The notes under the pieces: model-generated
Told to the model about the DNA's origin: nothing
Database searches by the model: none
Seen by the model: the letters and a program-made list of their open reading frames with translations, nothing else
In this document: in pieces, positions 11,801-23,800 of the stretch
Layout of the letters: every line of letters starts with the position of its first letter
Numbering within the stretch: the first letter of the stretch is position 1
Program-made: the position numbers and the translations under genes
Source of the DNA: Leuctra nigra
Taxonomy: Eukaryota; Arthropoda; Insecta; Plecoptera; Leuctridae
Length of the DNA stretch: 64,000 nucleotides
Assembly: GCA_934045905.1 (NCBI GenBank)
Contig: OW203769.1
Location: forward strand, 26,815,705 to 26,879,704
Direction: 5' to 3'

Positions 11801-14800
11801 GGAAAAAAGTGGCTGCACCGTGTAATACTAGCAGTTTGGAAGGAAATGAAGATTCCCGACGACTGGAGAAAAGGTATAATAGTGCCACTGTTCAAGAAGG
11901 GGGACCGTAAGGCTTGTAGTAACTACAGGGGAGTGACTCTGTTGTGTCAGTGTGCAAAGTTATACGAGAAGATTGTCGAGACCCGTTTAAAAGGTTTTGT
12001 GGAGGAAGGGTTAAGAGAAGAACAATATGGCTTTAGGAGGGGACGGGCAACCACGGATGCTTTATTTGCGGTAAGGCAGTTAATGGAACGGAGATGGGAG
12101 AGTGGGCAAGTGATGTACATGGCGTTTTTGGATTTAGAAAAAGCGTACGATAGGCTCCCACGAAAGGTGGTGTGGGAGAGTTTGAGGAAGAAGGAAGTGA
12201 GCAATGGTCTTATTGAAAGGATTAAATGCACATATGAGAGAAGTGTCAGCAGTGTACAGACAGACATAGGGAGATCAGAGTGGTTTGGGGTACAGGAAGG
12301 TCTACGTCAAGGAAGCGTTTTGTCCCCATCTCTCTTTGTAATAGTGATGGATGATCTGCTGAAAATGGTTGAAGAAAAGGAGGGCAGAGATTCGAGAACT
12401 TTAGTCTATGCTGATGATGTGCTCATTTGGGGTGAAAGTGGAGAAGAACTACAAGAGAAGATAAATCGTTGGAGTGAAGTAACGGAGGAAGTGGGACTGA
12501 AGATTAGCCAAGATAAGAGCGAAATATTGAAAATGGAGAGAAGGAAAACATTGAGAAAGAGGATAAGAATTAGGTTACGTGGGAAGGAGCTGAGAGAGGT
12601 GGATGCATTCAAATACTTGGGAAGTATACTAACTAAGGAGGCGAAGGTGGATGCAGAGGTGAAGGCGAGAATTCAAAAAGCCGAGTCCTTCTACCAAGCT
12701 GTTCGCAAGCTGCTGTGGAACGAAGATTTCCCTCGCCAGTGTAAACTGCTCATGTATAAAATGTATTTCTTACCAATACTAACATACGGAGCAGTTACAT
12801 GGGGGATTGGAAATAAGGAACGCAGCCAGCTGGAGGCAGCGGAGATGAAATTCCTAAGAAGTGTGAAGGGAGTAACAAAGATGGACAGGTTGAGAAGCCG
12901 TTGTATTAGGAAGGAGCTGGGAGTGGAAAGTTTGAGCTACAAGATGGGTAGAGAGAGATTGCGTTGGTTTGGACACATGAAAAGAATGGATCTCAAGAGA
13001 ATACCAAGACAGGAGTTTGAAGAAACAGTGGTGGGAAGAAGAAGAGTGGGGAGACCAAGAGAGAAGTGGAGTGGTCTTATCAGAGAAGACGTGGAGGACA
13101 GGCAGCAAAGGTGGCAGAAAGTGGAAGCAGAGAAGTGGTGGGAGGACAGGAGGATCTGGAGGGCGCTGGTGGAGAAGTTGGAGGAAGGTGACGATGATGA
13201 AGAAGAGGAGGAGGAGGATGAAACGTCAGGCCTGGCCAGCCGGTTTGGAAGAGATCCGAGGCCCTAGACCCAGTGGGAGCTCCCACTGTCTGACCTGACA
13301 ACATTGTCGGAACCAGAAGAAGATTATTATTTATTTAAGATCAAAACTGAATGCCCTATTGTGAAAAAAATTTATTTTCAAAAATTTTGGCCGCCATCTT
13401 GGAAAAAAAAATTTGAAACATTAAGAATTTATATACACTTTAAATTGGTCATTGGACGAACAAATGTCCCAAACAAAAGTTATAGTACTCATAAAATGCA
13501 ATAACTTTGTAATTTAACATTTTTTTCTATCACCAATACTTTATGAGTAAGAGCCGATTTAGTGCCGTTTTTCGGAGCGGGATAGGGACTACACAATGTT
13601 AATTGATCTCGGGGGGCCTTGAACGGAGTGAATTTTACCGCTTTTTTATGACATCGTAGCGCCGAAACCGTTCATCCGATCTAAAAAATCTTTGCGGCAT
13701 ATGAAAGGTACATTCTTTGGGTCAACTTTCCCGAATTCGCAACAATCTTCTGTTTTCCATTGTTGAGAAAAAGCAATATTTCTTGAATAGAAATCGAACT
13801 TATTTTCAATTCGTTTTTATGGAGGTAGTACAGGAACAAGTGAATTATACCGTAGGATTTTTGTGAAGGGGGCTGGCACCAAATGCCATTTGATAAAGTA
13901 TGCTTTGAGATGTATGAAAAGTCATGGTGCCAACCTCGCAACCCTGGCCGGGGGCGGGGGCGGGGGGTATTTTCCAAAAAATCGACGGTTTCAAAAAAAA
14001 AATCTGAAAAAATTGGCACACATAAATTGGATTATGTAATTTGAAAAAAAGAAAACAACAATATCCAACGCCGCCATCTTGGGTAAAAAAGGTTACAAAA
14101 AGATCCGTTTAATTGATTTTTCGATAACCATATTCGAACAGCTGTAACTTTTTTTCTACATTAGTAATGTTTTTGAAACTTTCACACATCAAACCTTGGT
14201 ATGTTTGTTATAATATGTGAGATGTTCAGCCAAATTACTGAAGAAGTTTCATCACAGCAATATCTCGCCCATTGGACCTTTTCTTGCGCCAACCGGAATT
14301 TAATAACCGGCCCACGTTGTTCAGTATGTATAAAAAGCTCTTTTTGTAACCTTTTTTCCCCAAGATGGCGGCGTTGGACATTTTTGTTTTCTTTTTTTCA
14401 AATTACATAATCCAATTTATGTGTGCCAATTTTTTCAGATTTTTTTTTGAAACCGTCGATTTTTTGGAAAATACCCCCCGCCCCCGCCCCCGGCCAGAGT
14501 TGCGAGGTTGGCACGATGACTTTTCATACATCTCAAAGCATGCTTTATCAAATGGCATTTGGTGCCAGCCCCCTTCACAAAAATCCTACGGTATAATTCA
14601 CTTGTGCCTGTACTACCTCCATAAAAGCGAATTGAAAATAAGTTCGATTTCTATTCAAGAAATATTGCTTTTTCTCAACAATGGAAAACAGAAGATTGTT
14701 GCGAATTCGGGAAAGTTGACCCAAAGAATGTACCTTTCATATGCCGCAAAGATTTTTTAGATCGGATGAACGGTTTCGGCGCTACGATGTCATAAAAAAG

Positions 14801-17800
14801 CGGTAAAATTCACTCCGTTCAAGGCCCCCCGAGATCAATTAACATTGTGTAGTCCCTATCCCGCTCCGAAAAACGGCACTAAATCGGCTCTTACTCATAA
14901 AGTATTGGTGATAGAAAAAAATGTTAAATTACAAAGTTATTGCATTTTATGAGTACTATAACTTTTGTTTGGGACATTTGTTCGTCCAATGACCGATTTA
15001 AAGTGTATATAAATTCTTAATATTTCCAATTTTTTTTCCAAGATGGCGGCCAAAATTTTTTAAAATAAATTTTTTTCACAATAGAGCATTTAGTTTTGAT
15101 CTTAAATAAAAAAAATTAATCCTCTATGTCTTTTCGTGTAGGGTACAGGAATGAATAACTTTAGCCCCCAGCCCCCAGCCCCCGCCAGGGGTCTGGGGGT
15201 GGCAAAGGTTTAGGACCTATATATGCATTTAGTGAGATAGGTGGCACCTTCCCTTCACCACGATCCTACGGGAGCTTTAAATCGACCTTTTGGCCCCCTA
15301 CTATATAGAAAAACCGATTCAACTTACATCACTATAAAAAGTATTTTTAATTATAATGTTTTTTTGGATCCCAACAGAATACGTACCAGGGAATTGGAAA
15401 GAGTAAGAGAGCGGGAAAGTATAGGGCAGAGTAGGAGGACCAGGTGAGGTGGGAGAGGGGAGCAGCGGAGAGGGGAGGAGTGGAGTGACAACAGAAAGAT
15501 TGTGGGAGGAAGACATGGTGGAAAGAGCTGGTAAAGATAGTGTGCCGGGACTGGCCAGTCGACATCATGTACACAGATGAAGGATCTCCACCCCAACCCA
15601 ACACCGGTTGGAAACAGGCGACTTACGTTTAATTATGCATTAAGTTTTCACTATCTTCACAGTACTCCTACTTACGATTAAATTTTATGAACATGTTTCT
15701 TGTAAATCTTAGGTACATCATAAAGGTATAATAAAATGTTTAATAATTTATTCTACCTACGTACTCTCTTAAATTTATTATATTTCCCTCTCATTGATAA
15801 AAGAGTTCATAGAAACATCTATTCCATTGATGAGGCCAAAAATATAATTGCTTTTTAATTGAAAGTTTGTTTATTTATTGTCCCGAAGATTCCGAGTGAC
15901 TGGGAGAAAGGGGTAATTGTCCCTCTTTTCAAGAAGGGGGATCGCAAGAAATGCAGCAATTATAGGGGAGTGACATTACTATGCCAGTGTGCAAAGGTGT
16001 TTGAAAAAATAGTGGAGTGTAGATTGAAGAATTGCGTGGAAGAGGGATTGAGAGAGGAGCAGTATGGATTTAGGAGAGGGCGGTCTACAATTGACGCAAT
16101 TTTCACTGTGCGTCAGGTGATGGAGCAGCAGTGGGAAAAGGGTCAAACTATGCATATGGCCTTCTTGGACTTGGAGAAGGCATATGATAGGTTGCCAAGG
16201 GAAAGAGTGTGGGAGTGTCTGGTAAAGAGAGGAATAGACAAGGAGTTGGTTGAGCGGATCAAAAGTATGTACCGGAACAGTGTGAGTTGTGTGCAGTCGG
16301 GAGTGGGGAGATCGGAATGGTTTAGTATTAGTGAAGGGCTTCGGCAAGGGAGTGTGTTGTCACCAACACTGTTCATCATTGTAATGGATGAGTTACTGAA
16401 GAAAGTGGAGCCAAATGAGGGGGATGATACACGAACACTAATTTATGCGGATGATGTGGTGGTGTGGGGAGAAACTAGGGAGGAAGTGCAGTTAAAGATT
16501 GATAAGTGGAGTGAAGAGACAGAGAAGATGGGTTTGAGAATAAGCGAAGAGAAGAGTGAAGTAATGACAATGGAACGGAAGAAGATAAGACAAGGACATG
16601 CCAGAATCAAGATGAGAGATGGATGGTTGAAGGAAGTAGAGGAATTTAAGTACCTGGGGAGCCTGCTCACCAACAAGGCAAAAGTAGATAGAGAAGTACA
16701 GGAAAGAAGAAGGAAAGCGGAGTGTTTCTATCAGGCAGTGAGGAAGTTGCTTTAACACGAGAAGTTTCCAAAAGTGTGTAAAATGATAATGTATAAAATG
16801 TATTTCCTGCCAATTCTAACATACGGGGCAGTGACGTGGTCAGCGGGAGGACAGGAAATGAGGTCCGTGACCTCAGCACCCCCTTTTTGGAAATTTGGAA
16901 TTCCGCCAACGGCATTCGTTTGTGCTTCGTTTGTGCTCGTTTGTGCACTAAAAAATTTCGTTTGTGCCTAACTCGAACACATAAATATGGGCCAAGGACG
17001 AATGGGGTGCTGAGGTCACGCCAGCACCCCCACTTTGGAAATTTGGAATTCCGCCAACGGCATTCGTTTGTGCTTCGTTTGTGCTCGTTTGTGCACTAAA
17101 AAGTTTCGTTTGTGCCTAACCCCTTCAACCCCTAATTCGCAAATCAAAATCTTGTAAAACGTGACCTCAGCACCCCCACTTTAGAAGTTTGGAATTCCGC
17201 CAACGGCATTCGTTTGTGCTTCGTTTGTGCTCGTTTGTGCATTAAAAAGTTTCGTTTGTGCCTAACCCCTTCAACCCCTAATTCGCAAATCAAAATTTTG
17301 TAAAACGTGACCTCAGCACCCCCTTTTTGGAAATTTGGAATTCCGCCAACGGCATTCGTTTATTCTTCGTTTGTGCTCGTTTGTGCACTAAAAAGTTTCG
17401 TTTGTGCCTAACCCCTTCAACCCCTAATTCGCAAATCAAAATTTTGTAAAATGTGACCTCAGCACCCCCTTTTGGAAAATTGAGAGTCCGCCAAAGGCAT
17501 TCGTTTGTGCTTCATTTGTGCACGTTCGTGCACTACAAAGTTTCGTTTGTGCCTAACCCCTTCACCCCTAATTATTAAATTCAAGTTTTGGAAAAAAGTG
17601 ATCTCAGCATCCGACTAAGGAAATTTGAAATTTCAATAACGACATACGTTTGTACTTTGTTCGTGCTCGTTTGTGCACTAAAAAGTTTCGTTTGTGCCTA
17701 ACCCCTTCAACCCTTAATTCGCAAATCAAAATCTTGTAAAACGTGACCTCAGCACCCCCACTTTAGAAATTTGGAATTCCGCCAACGGCATTCGTTTGTG

Positions 17801-20800
17801 CTTCGTTTGTGCTCGTTTGTGCACTAAAAAGTTTCGTTTGTGCCTAATTCCTTCAACCCCTAATTTTTAAATTCAATTTTTTGGAAAACGTGATCTCAAC
17901 ATCCCACTAAGGAAATTTGAATATTCAACAACGGCAATTATTTGTGCTTCGTTTGTGCTCGTTTGTGCACTAAAAAAATGATTCTTAATCTATTCTCTTT
18001 CACTAGAATTCAAGTATTTCCCCCCACCAATGGACTGCCACCTTGACGCGGTGGTGGGGCTTAAGGGGCCGCCTCACATAACGAGTGTTGGTCCCAACGA
18101 AGTCCAGTCCAGGGTCGACCTAGTCTTACCCATGCCCTCCCAAATTCGCGGGCCCCTCGGGCCGGCCTCCCCTCTCGAGATGGTGATCCCCCTGAAATCG
18201 GGTCCCACCGGCCCGAAGTCTCCCCCCCTCCCCCCCCCCGGTCTGTCCCCATTCCGGCTTGGCCTTCCCACCAGTGAGGGACTCCCCCGGATCGGGCCCG
18301 TTAGGTCGACCCTCCCTATGTCCTCCAATTATGTTCAATAAAGTTAAATATAAAATGAATGTGCGCAATATAACCTCGTCGTTGACGCGCCGTTAAACCA
18401 AACTAATCAATTAATTAATCAAGTATTTTCCTGCGGGGCTATTTGGGATTTTGTCAAATAACGAAATTTTCATTTTGTCTCTTGTTTCCCCAAGAATATT
18501 GCATACACAAATTTTTAATTTCCTTAAAAAAAAGATTGCATAAAAGCGTCGAATTTAATAATTTTTTTATCAAGACATAAAAAATGCCCTGCGGGGCATT
18601 GGGGATTCTATAAAAACATTTTTTCTTAAGTTTCCACAGAATATTGCATATCTCACATTTTATATTTCTGTGAAAAGAATGATAAAAAAGCTTAAAATTC
18701 GATTATTTTTTTTTTATCAAAAATTCAAAAAAGGCTCTGCTGGGCTAACTGGGTGTGAGTCCCCCAGTTCCCTTGTAGCAGCGAACTACCTTTTCCTGAC
18801 ATCGATCGATCCCCTATAATTTTGACCCCCCCTTTCAAAATAAAGTTCCTACGCGCCTGATGTTGCGCGTATCTGTGCTTGCTCATCAACGCGTAACACT
18901 GAGCGTTTTCGTAGTTAGTAGACATTCAAGTGTGTGGCAGATAAAACCAAGAACACAACCCCGCCCAAACACAAACGGGACAAAATCTTGATAGAGACCT
19001 GATCTCAGTTTAATCAGTAAATTTTTGAACAAATATTATGCCATTCATGTTTCTGTCGACAAAACGCCGTAACGTTGTGGTTTTTCCATGCTCACTCGTA
19101 GTCGTATGGATTTCTACCAATTTTGTACCCCGTCAAGCTATGGTCAAGCTTTATAATTTATGCTCACACGACTGCTATGAATATGCTTTGCGTGATATTT
19201 TCATCTCACACAATCTTATAGTCTACACAAAGCTGATTTTGCAAATCTTGTCTTACAGCACAAACGAAGCACAAACGAATGCCGTTGGCGGAATTCCAAA
19301 TTTCCAAAGTGGGGATGCTGATGTCACGTTTTACAAGATTTTGATTTGCGAATTAGGGGTTGATATGGTGAGGCACAAACGACATGTTTTAGTGCACAAA
19401 CGAGCACAAACGAAGAACAAACGAATGCCGTTGGTGGAATTCCAAATTTCTAAAGTGGGGTTGTTGATGTCACGTTTTACAAGATTTTGATTTGCGAATT
19501 AGGTTTTGAAGGGGTTAGGCACAAACGAAACTTTTTAGTGCACAAACGAGCACGAACGAAGTACAAACGTATGTCGTTATTGAAATTTAAAATTTCCTTA
19601 GTCGGATGCTGAGATCACATTTTTCCAAAACTTGAATTTAATAATTAGGGGTGAAGGGGTTAGGCACAAACGAAACTTTGTAGTGCACAAACGTGCACAA
19701 ACGAAGAACAAACGAATGCCGTTGGCGGAATTCCAATTTTCCAAAAAGGGGGTGCTGAGGTCACATTTTACAAAATTTTGATTTGCGAATTAGGGGTTGA
19801 AGGGGTTAGGCACAAACGACATGTTTTAGTGCACAAACGAGCACAAACGAAGCACAAACGAATGCCGTTGGCGGAATTCCAAATTTCTAAAGTGGGGGTG
19901 CTGAGGTCACGTTTTACAAGATTTTGATTTGCGAATTAAGGGTTGAAGGGGTTAGGCACAAACGAAACTTTTTAGTGCACAAACGAGCACGAACGAAGTA
20001 CAAACGTATGTCGTTATTGAAATTTCAAAGTTCCTTAGTCGGATGCTGAGATCACTTTTTTCCAAAACTTGAATTTAATAATTAGGGGTGAAGGGGTTAG
20101 GCACAAACGAAACTTTGTAGTGCACAAACGTGCACAAACGAAGCACAAACGAATGCCGTTGGCGGAATTCCAAATTTCCAAAAAGGGGGTGCTGAGGTCA
20201 CATTTTACAAAATTTTGATTTGCGAATTAGGGGTTGAAGGGGTTAGGCACAAACGACATGTTTTAGTGCACAAACGAGCACAAACAAAGCACAAACGAAT
20301 GCCGTTGGCGGAATTCCAAATTTCTAAAGTGGGGGTGCTGAGGTCACGTTTTACAAGATTTTGATTTGCGAATTAAGGGTTGAAGGGGTTAGGCACAAAC
20401 GAAACTTTTTAGTGCACAAACGAGCACAAACAAAGAATAAACGAATGCCGTTGGCGGAATTCCAAATTTCCAAAAAGGGGGTGCTGAGGTCACGTTTTAC
20501 AAAATTTTGATTTGCGAATTAGGGGTTGAAGGGGTTAGGCACAAACGAAACTTTTTAGTGCACAAACGAGCACAAACGAAGAACAAACGAATGCCGTTGG
20601 CGGAATTCCAAATTTACAAAGTGGGGGTGCTGAGGTCACGTTTTACAAAATTTTGATTTGCGAATTAGGGGTTGAAGGGGTTAGGCACAAACGACATGTT
20701 TTAGTGCACAAACGAGCACAAACAAAGCACAAACGAATGCCGTTGGCGGAATTCCAAATTTCTAAAGTGGGGGTACTGAGGTCACGTTTTACAAGATTTT

Positions 20801-23800
20801 GATTTGCGAATTAAGGGTTGAAGGGGTTAGGCACAAACAAAACTTTTTAGTGCACAAACGAGCACAAACGAAGAATAAACGAATGCCGTTGGCGGAATTC
20901 CAAATTTCCAAAAAGGGGGTGCTGAGGTCACGTTTTACAAAATTTTGATTTGCGAATTAGGGGTTGAAGGGGTTAGGCACAAACAAAACTTTTTAGTGCA
21001 TAAACGAGCACAAACGAAGCCCAAAGGAATGCCGTTGGCGGAATTCCAATTTTCTAAAAGGGGGTGCTGAGGTCACATTTTACAAAATTTTGATTTGCGA
21101 ATTAGGGGTTGAAGGGGTTAGGCACAAACGAAACTTTGTAGTGCACAAACGAGCACAAACGAAGAACAAACGAATGCCGTTGGCGGAATTCCAAATTTCC
21201 AAAAAGGGGGTGCTGAGGTCACGTTTTACAAAATTTTGATTTGCGAATTAGGGGTTGAAGGGGTTAGGCACAAACAAAACTTTTTAGTGCATAAACGAGC
21301 ACAAACGAAGCCCAAAGGAATGCCGTTGGCGGAATTCCAATTTTCTAAAAGGGGGTGCTGAGGTCACATTTTACAAAATTTTGATTTGCGAATTAGGGGT
21401 TGAAGGGGTTAGGCACAAACGAAACTTTGTAGTGCACAAACGAGCACAAACGAAGAACAAACGAATGCCGTTGGCGGAATTCCAAATTTACAAAGTGGGG
21501 GTGCTGAGGTCACGTTTTACAAAATTTTGATTTGCGAATTAGGGGTTGAAGGGGTTAGGCACAAACGAAACTTTTTAGTGCACAAACGAGCACAAACAAA
21601 GCACAAACGAATGCTGTTGGCGGAATTCCAAATTTCCAAAGTGGGGGTGCTGGCGTGACCTCAGCACCCCATTCGTCCTTGGCCCATATTTATATGTTCG
21701 AGTTAGGCACAAACGAAATTTTTTAGTGCACAAACGAGCACAAACGAAGCACAAACGAATGCCGTTGGCGGAATTCCAAATTTCCAAAAAGGGGGTGCTG
21801 AGGTCACGGACCTCAGGAAATGGATCAGCTTCAGGCAGCGGAGATGAAGTTCTTGAGGAGTGTGAAGGGAGTCACAAGAATGGACAAGATCCGAAGTAAG
21901 AAGATAAGAAGTGAGCTGGGGGTAGAGAGATTGGGGTTTAATTTGGGCAGAGAGAGGCTTCGGTGGTTTGGCCACATGAAAAGGATGGGAAAAGGGCGAG
22001 TGCCACGGCGGGTGTTTGAGTCGGCTACTTCGGGACCACGTAGAGTAGGAAGACCAAGAGAGAGGTGGATTGGAGTTATTAAGGACGATGTTTTGGAGAG
22101 AGGGGGAAGTTGGAGTGAGTTGGAGGCTGAGAGACAGTGGGAGGACAGAACAAGGTGGAGGCAATTTGTGGAACAATTGGAAGCGGAGGAATTTAAGAAG
22201 ACGAGGAGGAGATGCCAGGCGTGGCCAGCCGGTCTCCAGTAGTCCTGCGGCCTTAGTGTTGGTGGAAACACCTACCCCCTGACCCATTAAATTGGAACCA
22301 GGGGATAGATTATTATTATTATTGTCCCGAAGAAGATTTTAACATTGAATTCGAAACTGTAAACATACCTAGTAATTTCAATATAGTTTAAAGCATGACG
22401 AGTGATGACTTGTCCCAAGAATAATAATTGTGAAATATATATATGAAGTCATGATAGTTTTAAACCATGTATAATATAAAGAAGGTTAAGTTTGCTGAGA
22501 CAGCTACATAAACTCTAAATAAGAACGTACCTTCGTGTCAGGATTGTCGACGATGATGAACACGATGAAGAGTCCGGCCAGCTTGGCCCTCCTCACGGCT
22601 TGTCTGACTTTGTCCGCGCCCTCGCTGAACACTCCTCGGCCGTCCGACACGATGACCAACAGCTGCGAGCGTTCCGTCGACCGCGACGTTGACCCGCCGG
22701 CCAACACCGCAGCTGCGAAGTCTACCAGCTGCCCCACGCGCGTCTGCGTCTGTTCGAATGTGAACTGCTGCAGAAGGCTGAAACAGAATACATTCATTGA
22801 TTTCAAATTTACTCCTTCATACATCGAAACTGCTGTGTTTCTGCACTTATTAAATAGCTTCCTCCTTCTCTTCTCCATGATTTAGATGTAATTAATAAAA
22901 TCCTACATTAATTCTCAAATCGGCCACTGCAGTCTCTGAGAAACTTATGATTCTGCGATTGCGTAATGTCCGTACTACAAGTATCACAGCATCCCTGCTT
23001 GCTCTGCTACATAAAAATCTAACATTCAATTTTTGGAAGACGATCAAAACATTTATTTATTTGTATGTAAAATCTCAAGTAATATCTGGTTGAGTTGAAT
23101 CAAATATTAATCATACCTTTGAAAGATATAAAAATTTTGATTTGTTTAGCCAGCAGAATATAAAAAATTACTTATAGTAGGTACCTTCTTTGATTCAACC
23201 AAAAACCCATAGTCTTCGTGACTTCTTTTCAACTAATTATTTAATTATTTCAAGTTTATTTGGATCCACACTAAAACCTAATTTGTATTTGATTTCCTGC
23301 TGTAAGTTACATTCAATTGCAAATTAAAACTTGTTGTCTTGAAACAATTTTAGAGTGATGTCTGATAAATAAACCAAACTAAATTAGGAGGAGCATTTCA
23401 TGACTATAATGAGATGACTAATTCCATCAGAAAGGGTTATGATTGGGTAAAACAGCTGCTAGTATTGGATTGTCGTACTCACCTCGCGCCGCAATGTTGC
23501 GTTAACGGTTCGCCGAGTTTGTGCAACACTTTGGACGTCTCGCCGAAGCTGACGACCGCCAACTCTCCCGCCTCCAGCAGCGTCAACGCTTTACTCACGA
23601 CAGCGAGAGATTCGAACGCCAGCTGCAAGCAATACGGTTACGTTTACACCCAAACCACTTGTAGGAGTTGAGGAGTCAATGCCGAGACAATGTTGATGAC
23701 TCATTTACAAAAGTGTTTCATATGATGATTATTAAGAACTCAAAAGCAAAGTTTTATGAAACAAAGTACAGCGTAGTTTTCAAGTTAAATCATTCATATC

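Larger units (their letters stand above)
9264..15303. mobile_element. Foldback DNA element with 965-bp inverted arms (contains two later insertions)
   Basis: Left arm is 9264-9316 + 11334-11485 + 13342-14103 once the two insertions and their duplicated target copies are removed, 967 bp in all. Right arm is 14339-15303, 965 bp. They are inverted copies of each other around a 235-bp loop (14104-14338). Termini read TAGTAGRGGGCC on both sides. No transposase is visible; the matching ORFs in the two arms (about 112 and 131 codons) are mirror images with no recognisable domain. Both arms also contain a repeated sub-motif CCGTAGGAT...GTGAAGGG. Lies in the last MDN1 intron. Superfamily not assigned; a clear target duplication was not found. 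Confidence 0.85.
16861..21813. mobile_element. Mutator-like foldback element with 146-bp satellite arms
   Basis: 4953 bp, flanked by the 9-bp direct repeat CAGGAAATG (16852-16860 and 21814-21822). Both ends start AGGTCCGTGACCTCAGCACC reading inward. The arms are tandem arrays with a 146-bp period, in inverted orientation: about 7.5 monomers at left (to about 17975) and about 17.5 at right (from about 19240). Each monomer carries CCGCCAACGGCATTCGTTTGTGC. The middle (17976-19240) has no transposase; it holds a SINE-like insert and diverged AT-rich repeats with CTGCGGGGC. The 9-bp duplication suggests Mutator-like mobilisation; this is an inference. Confidence 0.75.
15890..22318 (+). mobile_element. 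LINE fragment split by a 5-kb foldback element
   Basis: RT part 1 (about 15890-16860) reads IPSDWEKGVIVPLFKKGD, EEQYGFRRGRST, LDLEKAYDRLP, GLRQGSVLSPTLF, IYADDVVVWGE and FKYLGSLLT, then a stop TAA at 16753-16755 and GAVTWSAGGQEM. Part 2 (21823-22240) resumes DQLQAAEMKFLRSVKGVTRM and continues to RRVGRPRERW. The interrupting DNA is flanked by a 9-bp duplication, so the join is exact. The LINE has a (TTA)n tail and a 15-bp duplication TTATTGTCCCGAAGA (15875-15889 and 22319-22333). 5'-truncated and dead. Same family as the copy at 11486-13330. Confidence 0.88.

Noticed and set aside
13681..14760. Two similar ORFs of 112 and 131 codons on opposite strands (FFFETVDFLENTPRPRPRP) that look like a conserved protein family
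   Set aside because: They are the two arms of the foldback inverted repeat read on opposite strands. The resemblance is forced by the palindrome; no domain or start context supports coding.
18061..18341. Pro/Gly-rich ORFs on both strands in the GC-rich segment
   Set aside because: They lie in the SINE-like repeat and result from its base composition; no conserved motif, and the copy at 45540-45981 does not keep the frame.
19038..19490. 150-codon ORF inside the Mutator-like element, considered as a transposase
   Set aside because: Its second half reads through the satellite monomers and no DDE or zinc-finger motif is visible. Likely chance.
22504..22878. Independent small gene with a von Willebrand-like fold
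   Set aside because: The VSDGRG region is MDN1 exon 32; both splice sites and phase connect it to exons 31 and 33.
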